DNA of 64,000 nt, taken from UBA9676 sp963837105 (GTDB lineage Bacteria > Actinomycetota > Actinomycetes > Streptosporangiales > Streptosporangiaceae). Each line of letters opens with the position of its first letter. Within the stretch, counting starts at the first letter, position 1. The position numbers were made by a program, and so were the translations under genes. Location: the NCBI GenBank assembly GCA_963837105.1, contig CAWIMG010000023.1, positions 1 through 64,000 on the forward strand, written 5' to 3'. The notes beneath the pieces are model-generated. The model had not been told where the DNA came from. It saw nothing but the letters and a program-made list of their open reading frames with translations, and searched no databases. Of this stretch, positions 1 to 7,929 are shown one piece after another.

Positions 1-122
1 AGCCGGGCGGTCCCGTAGTCGGCGCGGTCGAGCAGATACCGGAACACGGACTTGTCCGACGCGGGCAGATTCGACGTCCCGATGGCGTCGGCAAGCTGAT
101 GCCAGCGGTCCTTGGCGGCCAT
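1..122 (-). CDS. hypothetical protein of the integrated element, N-terminal fragment
   Basis: Only the first 40 codons are present; the gene runs off the left edge of the window. The peptide starts MAAKDRWHQLADAIG and continues with SDKSVFRYLLDRADYGT, a short helical sequence. It lies 24 bp upstream, in the same direction, of nothing else visible to the left; the next gene in transcription order before it is the Toprim protein at 147-1529, so it looks like the distal gene of the element's minus-strand operon. I do not recognise the family. The wording resembles helix-turn-helix accessory proteins of actinomycete integrative elements, but that is a guess. Confidence 0.5.
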   Translation of the reverse strand, partial: MAAKDRWHQLADAIGTSNLPASDKSVFRYLLDRADYGTAR

Positions 123-146
123 CGTGGTTACCCGCTACCGGCCCGG

Positions 147-1529
147 CTAGCGGTATGCCTTGGAGTCGATCAGCGCCCGGCACTGGTCGGCGAACGGCCA
201 CCATGAAGCGAGCAGGGGCCCAGGTGGCTCGCGCCCGTTCAGGTCCGCTCCGGGAATGACGATTGGCGGCAGGTCGAAGTCGCTGGCGTCGATGCGGAGC
301 TGGTCGTTCAGTTCGGCGATCTGCGCCCGCATCTCGGAGAGTTTCTGCTCAGCCTCGGCGCGGATGCGGGCGAGCTGATCACCGTCAATGTCGCGGTTGA
401 TGATCTCCATCGCTTCGCCGAGCCACTCGCTGCGGGCCCGTGCGACCCGGCGGCCGAGTTCGTAGTCGTAGAACAGGGCGATGGCATGACGGGCGATCTG
501 CCGGAGCAGGTCCGGCCGCAGCGAGGCGAGCGCGTCTATCTCGGTCTGCTGCACTCCCATCGCCGACTGCCACCTGTCGCCGCGTTTCTCGGTGTCCTTC
601 AGCGGCGTTGATGGCAAGCCATACTCGCGGACCTGACCGGGGGTGAGCGCGACCCGGTGAAGCTCGAACTCGAAGCCGCCGAGCAGTTCACGGAACGCCT
701 GGAGCTTCCGCCCGACCGACAGTGGCATCTGCCACCCGGCGGGGTCGCAGTCGGCGAAGTACAGCACCACGAGCGGGCGGCCATCGCCCGCTGCGGTCCG
801 GGCGATCCGGTAGACCAGCGTGTCACTCATCTCGCCGGTCGGCAGGTACAGGTCCGCGTCGTGGGCGCGGGCGATGGGCACGAGCACATCGGCGAGGCTC
901 GACTTCTCGCCGACCATGACCACGCGGTGCGTCTGCACGCCCCGGAAGTCCTCGACACTGAGGCCGGGCATGATGTCGTCGGCGTCCGGGAGTTCCACGT
1001 CGATCCCGACCGTCAGGTACGCCCACGGTTCGGGCTGGCTGAACTCGCGGACTTCGGGTTCCGCGTTGCGCTGGTCAACGATCTGGTCGAACGGGATGTA
1101 ACCGAGCCACCGCGCCGCCTTGGCCGCATCACCCTGGAGCCACAGCCAGTCGGCGTCGGTGTTCCGGTAATTCGTGCCGTCCGGCTTGGGCCTGCCGAGC
1201 ACCATATAGTGCAGGCCCCGCAGGTGAATCTTCCGGTCGCCGAGCCCAAGGTCCCGGGCGGTAATGGCAAGCCATTCACCGTCGCGGTGCCGGGCCGGGG
1301 TGTCCACCCGGAACGGGTCGTTCTGCGTGGCGAGGACTGTCAGGTCCTTCAGCGAGCACCCTTGCTCAGCGATCACCTTGTCGAGTGCCGCTCGCAGCGG
1401 GCCGTAGTCCGGTGCCTTGGAGGCACCTGGCGGTAGGCTGGTACTGATGTTGCCGCTGCTATGGCCGTCCTGAGCGCCGCTCTCTGCCGGGGGGCGGCGT
1501 TCTGCTGTGTCAGGTGGCCGTATGATCAC
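147..1529 (-). CDS. Toprim protein resembling topoisomerase VI subunit A (Spo11/Mini-A-like)
   Basis: This 460-residue protein shows the layout of topoisomerase VI subunit A. Residues about 41-155 resemble the winged-helix (5Y-CAP) domain, with RGLHY around residues 104-108, where topo VI-A carries the catalytic tyrosine after an arginine. Residues about 200-290 look like a Toprim domain: a glutamate in VGEKSSL (E208), a TGEMSD segment (231-236) matching the GxxxD region, and an acidic pair in ADCDPAG (D260, D262). The C-terminal third is helical and includes a likely coiled coil at about 375-410. No B (GHKL ATPase) subunit is visible. Stand-alone Topo VI-A homologues ('Mini-A') are known from mobile elements, and this gene sits in one. 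The family call is by motif reading only; the start could lie up to 35 codons downstream because the first 40 residues are low complexity. Confidence 0.6.
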   Translation of the reverse strand: MIIRPPDTAERRPPAESGAQDGHSSGNISTSLPPGASKAPDYGPLRAALDKVIAEQGCSLKDLTVLATQNDPFRVDTPARHRDGEWLAITARDLGLGDRKIHLRGLHYMVLGRPKPDGTNYRNTDADWLWLQGDAAKAARWLGYIPFDQIVDQRNAEPEVREFSQPEPWAYLTVGIDVELPDADDIMPGLSVEDFRGVQTHRVVMVGEKSSLADVLVPIARAHDADLYLPTGEMSDTLVYRIARTAAGDGRPLVVLYFADCDPAGWQMPLSVGRKLQAFRELLGGFEFELHRVALTPGQVREYGLPSTPLKDTEKRGDRWQSAMGVQQTEIDALASLRPDLLRQIARHAIALFYDYELGRRVARARSEWLGEAMEIINRDIDGDQLARIRAEAEQKLSEMRAQIAELNDQLRIDASDFDLPPIVIPGADLNGREPPGPLLASWWPFADQCRALIDSKAYR

Positions 1530-1755
1530 CGCCCGACAGGATGATGCAGGCGAGTTCGGCCTTCGTCTCAGCGCTCAGCGGCGGCCAGCCGTCCACGATC
1601 TTCCGGACGGCGGCCTCAGCGTTGGCCTCGGCCAGGGCCACGCGGGCCGCCTCGATCGCTTCGTGCGGCGCGTTCGTCTTGGCAAGGCCGCCGACTGCGC
1701 CGCGTGCTCGGGCGACACGGCGGGGGACGTTACGGGGGATTGGTTCACCGGGCAC
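1510..1755 (-). CDS. small helical protein of the integrated element
   Basis: An 81-residue protein with a GTG start. Its middle (residues about 15-55) is alanine-rich and helical, and it ends with VDGWPPLSAETKAELACIIL, a pattern common in small proteins encoded by actinomycete phages and integrative elements. It overlaps the start of the Toprim gene by 20 bp, so the two are probably translationally coupled. The function is unknown. It lies between the recombinase and the Toprim gene, which suggests it belongs to the element rather than the host. Confidence 0.6.
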   Translation of the reverse strand: MPGEPIPRNVPRRVARARGAVGGLAKTNAPHEAIEAARVALAEANAEAAVRKIVDGWPPLSAETKAELACIILSGGDHTAT

Positions 1756-1902
1756 CTGGGCGCTCCCACGGATCGCATCACGTGAGCCGACCAGAGCGCC
1801 CCAGCGGGCGAGTCCTCGGCGGCGAATCCCCAGATAGAGAGCGCCGGATGGGCCTGGCGAGTCCAGCGAACAGAGCGCCAGAGCCAGCCTTTAGCGTATC
1901 GC
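1756..1902. other. intergenic gap inside the integrated element
   Basis: About 150 bp separate the recombinase stop codon from the small helical gene. I see no gene, no clear hairpin and no convincing promoter here, although the transcription start of the small-gene/Toprim operon should lie in it, since the recombinase is transcribed in the same direction. Confidence 0.4.
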
Positions 1903-3300
1903 CTAACTAGCGTCCACTGGGGTGATCTGCACCGTGTCCGGGTTGAATGTGCGTGTGCCTTGCCCGGCCGGGTGCAGGGTGACCGTGGCCAGCGCGGCGA
2001 TGACGCGGCGCTGGCGTGGCAGGTCGAGTGAGTCCCACACGGCGCGGGCGTTGTCCGCGGCGGCGAACGGGGCGAGCACGGACTCCGATGCGGCCTCGGC
2101 GAGCTGGGCGGCGATGGCGTCGAGGCGCGCGTTGCCGCGCTGGGTGGCGGCGATCATCTGTGACCGCGACACGAGCCCTAGTGCCCGGTCGGCGGCCATC
2201 TCGTCCAGGTTGGCCCGGATCGCGGCGGCCTCGGTGCGCAGCGGCGCCAGATCCGGGCGCTTCGGCGTCACCAGGTCGGCGGCGTGCTCGGCGAGCACAC
2301 CGGTGATGACGGCTTCCACATGAGCGGTGACCGGCTCCGCGCGGACGGTGGCGTGCGGGCCGGGCTGGTCCCCGCGTGTGGCCGGGTTGCACCGGTACAC
2401 GGCGTTGCCCTGGTAGCTGCGGCTGCCCTGGATGACATTCCCGCAGGCGCAGCGGGCCAGCCCGCCCAGCAGGGTGCGCACGCCACGGGGAGGCTTGCGC
2501 GCCGGGTCGGCCAGCATGCTGGCGACTGCCTGCCAGGTCTCGCGGGAAAGGACCGGCGTCCAGCCGCCCGCGGCCACCTCGTCGCCGAGATAGGTGCGGA
2601 TGCCCGCGAGCGCTGGATTCCGCATGATCGTCGTCACGCTGTTGCGGGTCCACGGGCGCCCGTGATTCTGCGGCGGCTGGAGCCCTCGCCGCTGCCACTC
2701 CCGCATCACGGCGCTGACCGTACTGCCGCCCAGCAGCGCATCCGCTGCCCACCTAATCGCCTCTGCCTCGGCTGTACGCGGCGTCACGTGGTCGGCCTCG
2801 TAACCGAACGGCCGCGGCGTGCCCGTGCGCCGCTTGCCCGCCCTGGCTGCCTGCTGGTTGGCGAGGCGCTGGCGGGTGCCCTTGCGCTCTACCTCGCCGC
2901 GCGCCACCGATGCCAGGATGCGCCCGACTAGGCGCCCCTGGTCGGTGGACAGGTCAAGGTCACCGCTGACCGTGGCCAGTTTCACCCCGGCTGCCTCGCA
3001 GGCGTCTATGACGTGTTCAAGGTCGGCCAGTTTGCGCACTAGCCGGTCAACCGCCCACACGAGCACCACGTCAACGGACCGGCTGTCAACCATGCCCATC
3101 ACGCGCTGGAATCCTGGCCGGGGCTTGCCGTTGCTGGCGCTCGTGTCGTTGTCCTCAAACCGGGCCACGATGGCCCACCCGCGGGCCGCGGCGAGGCGCT
3201 CACATTCGGCTAGCTGGCGTGCGACTGCCTGCCCGTTGCCCTCGGCATCCTTCGACTGCCGCGTGTAGATCACGGCCCGCTGGCTCTCGGTCCTGGTCAT
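1903..3300 (-). CDS. large serine recombinase (site-specific integrase)
   Basis: The protein (465 residues from this start) is a large serine recombinase. The N-terminal resolvase domain contains the catalytic serine in YTRQSKD (Ser16), the conserved ARFEDNDTSAS segment and DRLVRKLADLE. A recombinase domain follows (RTGTPRPFGY onward), then a zinc ribbon with CACG and YRCN, a helical coiled-coil stretch (residues about 355-420) and a short C-terminal tail. I chose the ATG at 3300 because GGAGGGGG lies about 10 nt upstream and the catalytic serine then falls at the usual distance from the N-terminus; a longer form from 3396 is open but lacks this. Enzymes of this class integrate and excise phages and integrative elements, so it marks 1-3.4 kb as a mobile element. 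It is the last element gene before ordinary chromosomal genes begin at about 3.5 kb. Confidence 0.93.
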   Translation of the reverse strand: MTRTESQRAVIYTRQSKDAEGNGQAVARQLAECERLAAARGWAIVARFEDNDTSASNGKPRPGFQRVMGMVDSRSVDVVLVWAVDRLVRKLADLEHVIDACEAAGVKLATVSGDLDLSTDQGRLVGRILASVARGEVERKGTRQRLANQQAARAGKRRTGTPRPFGYEADHVTPRTAEAEAIRWAADALLGGSTVSAVMREWQRRGLQPPQNHGRPWTRNSVTTIMRNPALAGIRTYLGDEVAAGGWTPVLSRETWQAVASMLADPARKPPRGVRTLLGGLARCACGNVIQGSRSYQGNAVYRCNPATRGDQPGPHATVRAEPVTAHVEAVITGVLAEHAADLVTPKRPDLAPLRTEAAAIRANLDEMAADRALGLVSRSQMIAATQRGNARLDAIAAQLAEAASESVLAPFAAADNARAVWDSLDLPRQRRVIAALATVTLHPAGQGTRTFNPDTVQITPVDAS

Positions 3301-3351
3301 ATCTGCCGCCCCCCTCCGGGGCTGGGTGGTGCCATGACCAGTATGGCACAC

Positions 3352-3369
3352 ATGCGTTGTTATACGCAT
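3352..3369. promoter_or_regulatory. inverted repeat upstream of the recombinase (operator or att core candidate)
   Basis: ATGCGT and ACGCAT form a perfect 6-bp inverted repeat around a TGTTAT spacer, about 50 bp upstream of the recombinase start. The stretch is AT-rich for this genome. Large serine recombinase att sites usually lie next to the integrase gene and are built on an imperfect inverted repeat, so this may be part of attL/attR; it could equally be an operator over the integrase promoter. No second copy is visible in the window. Confidence 0.35.
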
Positions 3370-3559
3370 CTTGCTCCGCTTTGCAGGCGGCATCACAGAG
3401 CCAAGCAGGCAGAAGGCTGGTCACTCACCCAGCCGACGCCGGGCGTCATGACCTGGACGACCCCCAGCGGCCGCAGCTATGCCACCGGGCCGGCCGCGTA
3501 CGACGGTTAAGCTCAGCGGCACCAGTGGGATCCGCCGGAGCCGACCGAAGGGCAGACCG

Positions 3560-4429
3560 ATGCCGCCCGTGCCGCCAGCCCAGCCGGTGCCGCCAGCCCA
3601 GCCCGCACACCCAGCCCAGCCCGCATACTCAGCCCAGCCCGCATACTCAGCCCAGGCCGCACAGTCCGACCGCCCCGTGCGGCCGGTTGCCGTCGTCACC
3701 GGGGGCGGCAGCGGGATCGGCGCGGCGACCGCGGCCCGGCTGGCCGAAGCCGGCTACCGCCTCGTTCTGGCCGCCCGGCGGGCCGACCGGATCGAGGCGG
3801 TAGCCGCGCGGATCCGGGACAGCGGCGGGTCGGCGGGCACCTACGTTCTCGATGTCACCGACCGGGCAGCGGTCGGTGCTTTCGCCGCCAGCCTGCACCG
3901 CTGTGACGTGCTGATCAACAACGCCGGCGGTGCCATCGGCACGGAGACCATCGCCGAGGCCGATCCGGCGGACTGGCGGACCATGCTGGAGGCCAACGTC
4001 ATCGGCGTGGTGAACGTGACCCAGGCGCTGCTGCCGCTGCTGGTGGCCAGCGGTGCCGGCACCATCGTGGTGCTGTCGTCCACTGCTGGTTTCGTCGCCT
4101 ACGAGGGCGGCGGCGGGTACGTGGCCGCCAAGCATGGCGCGCACGCGATCGCTGCGACACTGCGGCTGGAACTGTCGGGGCAGCCGGTCCGGGTGATCGA
4201 GATCGCGCCCGGCATGGTCCGCACCGACGAGTTCGCGCTCAACCGGTACCGGGGCGACGCCGGCAAGGCAGCCGCCGTCTACGCCGGCGTGCGCGAGCCC
4301 CTCACCGCCGACGACATCGCGGACACCATCGCCTGGACGGTCACCCGGCCACCCCACGTGAACGTGGACCTGCTGGTGATCCGGCCACGCGCCCAGGCCG
4401 CGCAGCACAAGGTGTTCCGCGAGCCGTAG
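3560..4429 (+). CDS. short-chain dehydrogenase/reductase
   Basis: A classical SDR with the NAD(P)-binding glycine motif TGGGSGIG, NNAG in the fourth beta strand, a catalytic serine in VVLSSTAG and the catalytic YVAAK pair. The C-terminal PGMVRTDEF segment is typical of YdfG-like SDRs that oxidise hydroxy acids or reduce malonic semialdehyde, but the substrate cannot be read from the sequence. I chose the ATG at 3560 because GAAGGG precedes it. This start leaves an unusual 40-residue Pro/Ala/Gln leader made of six-residue repeats before the Rossmann fold. The gene is the first chromosomal gene beyond the integrated element and converges on nagA with a 5-bp gap. Confidence 0.85.
   Translation: MPPVPPAQPVPPAQPAHPAQPAYSAQPAYSAQAAQSDRPVRPVAVVTGGGSGIGAATAARLAEAGYRLVLAARRADRIEAVAARIRDSGGSAGTYVLDVTDRAAVGAFAASLHRCDVLINNAGGAIGTETIAEADPADWRTMLEANVIGVVNVTQALLPLLVASGAGTIVVLSSTAGFVAYEGGGGYVAAKHGAHAIAATLRLELSGQPVRVIEIAPGMVRTDEFALNRYRGDAGKAAAVYAGVREPLTADDIADTIAWTVTRPPHVNVDLLVIRPRAQAAQHKVFREP
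3566..3655 (+). repeat. five 18-bp tandem repeats inside the SDR leader
   Basis: The unit encodes PVPPAQ twice, PAHPAQ once and PAYSAQ twice, so the N-terminus of the SDR is a five-copy hexapeptide array. The last two units are nearly identical at the DNA level, which suggests recent slippage. The repeat keeps the reading frame. Confidence 0.85.
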
Positions 4430-4434
4430 TCCCG

Positions 4435-5595
4435 TCATGGCCGCCCATACACCAGTTCACCGGCGACCCAGGTGGCCCGTGTCCGCAGGTCGTCGCTGAG
4501 CCAGGCCAGGTCGGCTGCCGCGCCGGGAGCAAGCCGCCCCAGGTCAGCGCGCCCGATCACGTCGGCCGGGATCCGGGTGGCCGCCGCCACCGCCGCGGGC
4601 AACGGCACCCCGGCCGCTACCGTGTTCGCCACCGCCTGATCCATCCGCAGCACCGAGCCGGCCAGCGTCCCATCGGCCAGTCGCGGCACCCGGTCCGGGC
4701 CAGCACCCGCCACCACCACCTCCTGGCCGCCGAGCAGATACCGGCCGGGCGGCATGCCCGCAGCCGCGACCGCGTCGGTGACCAGGCAGATCCGGCCCGG
4801 TGCGGCGGCGAAGGCGAGCGCACACGCGACCGGGCTGACATGACCTGGGTCGGCGATGAGCCCACAGGTCAGCCGGTGGTCGGTCAGCGCCTGCCCGGTC
4901 ACGCCCGGCTCGCGGTGATGGAACGGGCGTTGGGCGTTGAACAGGTGAGTCACCATCGCGGCACCGGCCCCGGCCGCGGCGGCCGTCTGCGCCGCCGTGG
5001 CGTCGCTGTGCCCGATGCTGACCACTAGCCCCGCCGCCGCCAGCCGGGCCACCGCGGCCAGCCCCCCGGCCAGTTCCGGGGCCAGCGTCACCAGCCGGAG
5101 TACCCCGGCGCCCGCGGCCAGCAGTTCGCCGACCGCATCCGCGGTCGGCGGCACCAGCCACTCCCGGCGGTGCGCACCTGCCCGGGCGGGCGCCAGGAAC
5201 GGCCCCTCCTGGTGGACGCCGAGGACACGCGCGCCCGGCAGTGGCCCGGCCGCGAGCAGCGCACCGGCCGAGCCGAGGGCGCAAGCGAGTTCCGCCACCG
5301 GTGCACTGGTGAACGTGGCCAGGAAGCTGGTGGTACCGGTCTCCGGCAGCCGGCTGGCCAGCCGCGCCCAGCCGGCCGCGTCCACGGCGACCAGGTCGGC
5401 CCCGTAGCCACCGTTGAGCTGAAGATCGATCAGGCCGGGCAGCAGGATGCCGCCGGTCAGGGCCAGGTCGGCCGTGCCCGGTGGCGGGCCCGCCCCCACC
5501 CCGGCGATGCGCCCGTCCGCGATCGACACGTAACCCGGTGCCAGGATGCCGGACCGGCCCGTGGCCGGGATGACGCGCGGCGCGGTGATCAGCAT
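4435..5595 (-). CDS. nagA: N-acetylglucosamine-6-phosphate deacetylase
   Basis: NagA removes the acetyl group from N-acetylglucosamine-6-phosphate in amino-sugar and peptidoglycan recycling. The 386-residue protein has the amidohydrolase features of the family: GLIDLQLNGGYG after the first barrel strand, the metal-binding glutamate in HQEGPFL, histidines in IGHSDA and THLFNAQRPFHH, and the catalytic aspartate in VTDAV. Length fits the family. It starts 13 bp after the stop of the aldo/keto reductase gene, so the two probably form an operon read from about 6.6 kb. No glucosamine-6-phosphate deaminase or transporter is nearby. Confidence 0.93.
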   Translation of the reverse strand: MLITAPRVIPATGRSGILAPGYVSIADGRIAGVGAGPPPGTADLALTGGILLPGLIDLQLNGGYGADLVAVDAAGWARLASRLPETGTTSFLATFTSAPVAELACALGSAGALLAAGPLPGARVLGVHQEGPFLAPARAGAHRREWLVPPTADAVGELLAAGAGVLRLVTLAPELAGGLAAVARLAAAGLVVSIGHSDATAAQTAAAAGAGAAMVTHLFNAQRPFHHREPGVTGQALTDHRLTCGLIADPGHVSPVACALAFAAAPGRICLVTDAVAAAGMPPGRYLLGGQEVVVAGAGPDRVPRLADGTLAGSVLRMDQAVANTVAAGVPLPAAVAAATRIPADVIGRADLGRLAPGAAADLAWLSDDLRTRATWVAGELVYGRP

Positions 5596-5608
5596 CCGGC
5601 CGGGACCG

Positions 5609-6589
5609 TCACTGGCCGAGGCGGACCATCATCTCCGGCGGGTAGCGATCACCGGCCGCGACCCCGGCCGGCGCCAGCTCATCCAGTCGCCGCAGTTCGC
5701 CCGCGGTCAGCGCCAGGTCAGCGGCGGCCACATTCTGGTCGAGGTAGGTGCGGCGCTTGGTACCGGGAATGGCGGCCAGGTCATCCCCCTGGGCCAGCAC
5801 CCAGGCCAGGGCCAGCTGGGCCGGGGTGACCCCCCTCTTTGCGGCCAGGTCCGCGATGCGCTCGGCGATCGCCAGGTTGTGCTCCAGGTTCTCACCCTGG
5901 AAGCGGGGGGCACGGCGGCGGAAGTCGCGCTCGCCGAACTCCCCGTCCCCGGCCAGCGTGCCGGTGAGCAGGCCGCGGCCGAGCGGGCTGTAGCAGACCA
6001 TGCCGATGCCCAGTTCCCGCAGCACCGGCAGCACCGCCGCCTCCGGATCACGGCTGAACAGCGAATATTCGTACTGCCCGGCGGCGATCGGGTGGACCGC
6101 GTGCGCCCGGCGGACGGTGGCCGGGGCGGCCTCGGAGATGCCCAGGAAGCGCACCTTGCCCGCGGTGACCAGTTCGCTCAGCGCGCCCCATGTCTCCTCG
6201 ACCGGGACCTCCGGGTCGACCCGGTGCTGGTAGTACAGGTCGATGTAGTCGACGCCGAGCCGCGCCAGCGAGTCGTCGCAGGCGCGCCGGACGTACTCGG
6301 GCCGGCCGTTGATCCCGCGGCTGCCGTCCGGCCGGAACTCCTGGCCGAACTTGGTGGCCAGCACCACCTCGCCGCGGCGGCCGGAGATGGCCTGGCCGAC
6401 TAGGCGCTCATTGCTGAACGGCCCATAGGCATCGGCGGTGTCGAGGAAGGTAACCCCCAGGTCGAGTGCCCGGTGGATGGTGGCGATCGACTCCTGGTCG
6501 TCCGGTACGCCGTAGGACTGGCTCATGCCCATGCAGCCGAGCCCCAGCACCGGGACGGTCAGGCCCTGCCCAAGCGTGTGCTGCCTCAT
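5609..6589 (-). CDS. aldo/keto reductase
   Basis: A 326-residue TIM-barrel NADPH-dependent reductase of the YajO/AKR13-like group. Visible features are LGLGCMGMSQSYG near the N-terminus, the catalytic aspartate and tyrosine in LDTADAYG, the lysine in VLATKFGQ, the histidine in YYQHRVD, and a C-terminal IPGTKRRTYLDQN that binds NADPH phosphate. It is upstream of nagA in the same operon. Substrate is not predictable. The ATG start has a short purine-rich stretch (GAGGCGGATACC) before it. Confidence 0.92.
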   Translation of the reverse strand: MRQHTLGQGLTVPVLGLGCMGMSQSYGVPDDQESIATIHRALDLGVTFLDTADAYGPFSNERLVGQAISGRRGEVVLATKFGQEFRPDGSRGINGRPEYVRRACDDSLARLGVDYIDLYYQHRVDPEVPVEETWGALSELVTAGKVRFLGISEAAPATVRRAHAVHPIAAGQYEYSLFSRDPEAAVLPVLRELGIGMVCYSPLGRGLLTGTLAGDGEFGERDFRRRAPRFQGENLEHNLAIAERIADLAAKRGVTPAQLALAWVLAQGDDLAAIPGTKRRTYLDQNVAAADLALTAGELRRLDELAPAGVAAGDRYPPEMMVRLGQ

Positions 6590-6681
6590 CGGTATCCGCC
6601 TCTCCTCGCCGGCGCCACCCTAACGGGTGAGGGCCGGCCGGTCACAGGGGCACAGCCGGTCAGAAGGCCGACCGGCCACAG

Positions 6682-6738
6682 GGCCAGCCGGTCATCAGGC
6701 TGGCCGACCACAGGGGCCAGCCCGTCATCAGGCTGGCC
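6682..6738 (-). terminator. twin hairpins after the Ku gene
   Basis: Two imperfect copies of about 32 bp each carry a perfect 8-bp stem, GGCCAGCC and GGCTGGCC around an 8-nt loop (6682-6705 and 6715-6738). They lie immediately after the Ku stop codon and before the aldo/keto reductase start, so they are likely tandem transcription terminators for ku, or a duplicated terminator. Confidence 0.65.
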
Positions 6739-6740
6739 GG

Positions 6741-7586
6741 TTAGGCGCTGGCCTTGCCGCGGGACTGGCGCTTACCGCCGTCTGCCGCCGCGCTGTCGGC
6801 AGGCTTGCTGCCGCCGTCGGCCTTCGCCGCGGCCAGGCTGGCCCGGAGCGCGTCCGCCAGGCTGCCACCACCGCTGTCGTCGAGCCGTGGCTGTGGCCGG
6901 ACCACCTCGTGACCCTGCATCTTGGCGGCCACGAGTTCTTCCAGCGCCTCCCGGTACCCGTCGGTGTACTCCGACGGGTCGTAGTCCACCGTCATCGAGC
7001 TGATCAAGGACGATGCCATCTTCAGCTCCTGGGACCGCACCTCGACGTCCTGATCCAGGAAGTCGAATTCGGGGACGCGCACCTCGTCCGGCCACAGCAG
7101 CGTGGACAGCACCAGCAGCCCCTCCCGGGAACGCAGCGCGGCGAGCGTCTCCCGCTGCCGGAGCGCCACCCGGGCGATCGCGATCTTCCCGGACCGCTCG
7201 AGCGCGTCGCGCAGCAGGGCGTACGCGCGCAGCCCGGCCGGCTCCGGCTCGGTGTAGTAGCTGCGTGCGTACAGCATGGGGTCGAGCTGGTCGGCGGGGG
7301 TGAAGTTGACCACCTCGATGCTGTGCGCGGTCGGCAGCGGCAGTTCGGCCAGATCCTCGTCGGTGATGACCACAATCTCGCCATCCGGCAGTTCGTAACC
7401 CTTGGCGACGTCGGCGAAGGGCACCTCCTCGCCGTCCACCGTGCAGATCCGGCGGAATTTGATCCGCCCGCCGTCAACGCGATGCACCTGCCGGAACGTC
7501 ACGTCCCGCTGCTCGGTCGCGGCATAGAGCTTGACCGGAATCATGACCAGGCCGAACGAGATCGCGCCCTTCCACATACTGCGCAT
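6741..7586 (-). CDS. ku: Ku homodimer protein for non-homologous end joining
   Basis: Bacterial Ku binds DNA double-strand ends and recruits LigD. The 281-residue protein starts with the signature WKGAISFGLVMIPVKLY and carries the family's RRICTVDGEEVP, GYELPDGE and YDPSEYTDGYREALEELV segments. The last 40 residues are a Lys/Arg/Ala-rich tail, of the kind that in actinobacterial Ku promotes DNA binding and threading. No ligD is in the window. It is divergent from the small acidic gene at 7732 across 145 bp. Confidence 0.96.
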   Translation of the reverse strand: MRSMWKGAISFGLVMIPVKLYAATEQRDVTFRQVHRVDGGRIKFRRICTVDGEEVPFADVAKGYELPDGEIVVITDEDLAELPLPTAHSIEVVNFTPADQLDPMLYARSYYTEPEPAGLRAYALLRDALERSGKIAIARVALRQRETLAALRSREGLLVLSTLLWPDEVRVPEFDFLDQDVEVRSQELKMASSLISSMTVDYDPSEYTDGYREALEELVAAKMQGHEVVRPQPRLDDSGGGSLADALRASLAAAKADGGSKPADSAAADGGKRQSRGKASA

Positions 7587-7731
7587 GCTGTTTCTCTACC
7601 CCAGCCGATCCGATCTGACCATGGTCGCCCGCAGCCCGGCGCAGCACCGATTACCCGGCCATCCCCGAGCCGGTCTACACTACGCCGTCGGTGTGGGTAC
7701 CAGTCATCGGCAGCTACGAAGGGGACGACCC

Positions 7732-7884
7732 ATGAGCGAGAGCGACCTGGAACGGCCGGTACCCGACTCCGAGGATGCCGACGACGACGAGCAGTCACCC
7801 TCCGAGCTGCCCCTGGATGTGAACGAGGCCGACGCCGCCGAGCAGCAGCGGGAAGTGGATCTCGACGAGGATGACTACCGTTGA
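7732..7884 (+). CDS. small highly acidic protein
   Basis: A 50-residue protein with GAAGGGG 5-10 nt before its ATG. About 40 percent of residues are Asp or Glu, for example PDSEDADDDEQSP and VDLDEDDYR at the C-terminus. There is no membrane segment or cysteine. I recall similar short acidic proteins next to the TetR/DUF3107 genes in related actinomycetes but know no function. It is followed 45 bp later by the TetR regulator. The longer open frame from 7531 overlaps ku and lacks a ribosome site. Confidence 0.7.
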   Translation: MSESDLERPVPDSEDADDDEQSPSELPLDVNEADAAEQQREVDLDEDDYR

Positions 7885-7929
7885 CATCCGGGCTGGTGAC
7901 CAGCCCGGGCTAGGCAGCCGGAGGCCCCG

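Noticed and set aside
657..1436. A 259-residue plus-strand frame opposite the Toprim gene
   Set aside because: It is the shadow of the minus-strand gene; its composition is not protein-like and it has no ribosome site.
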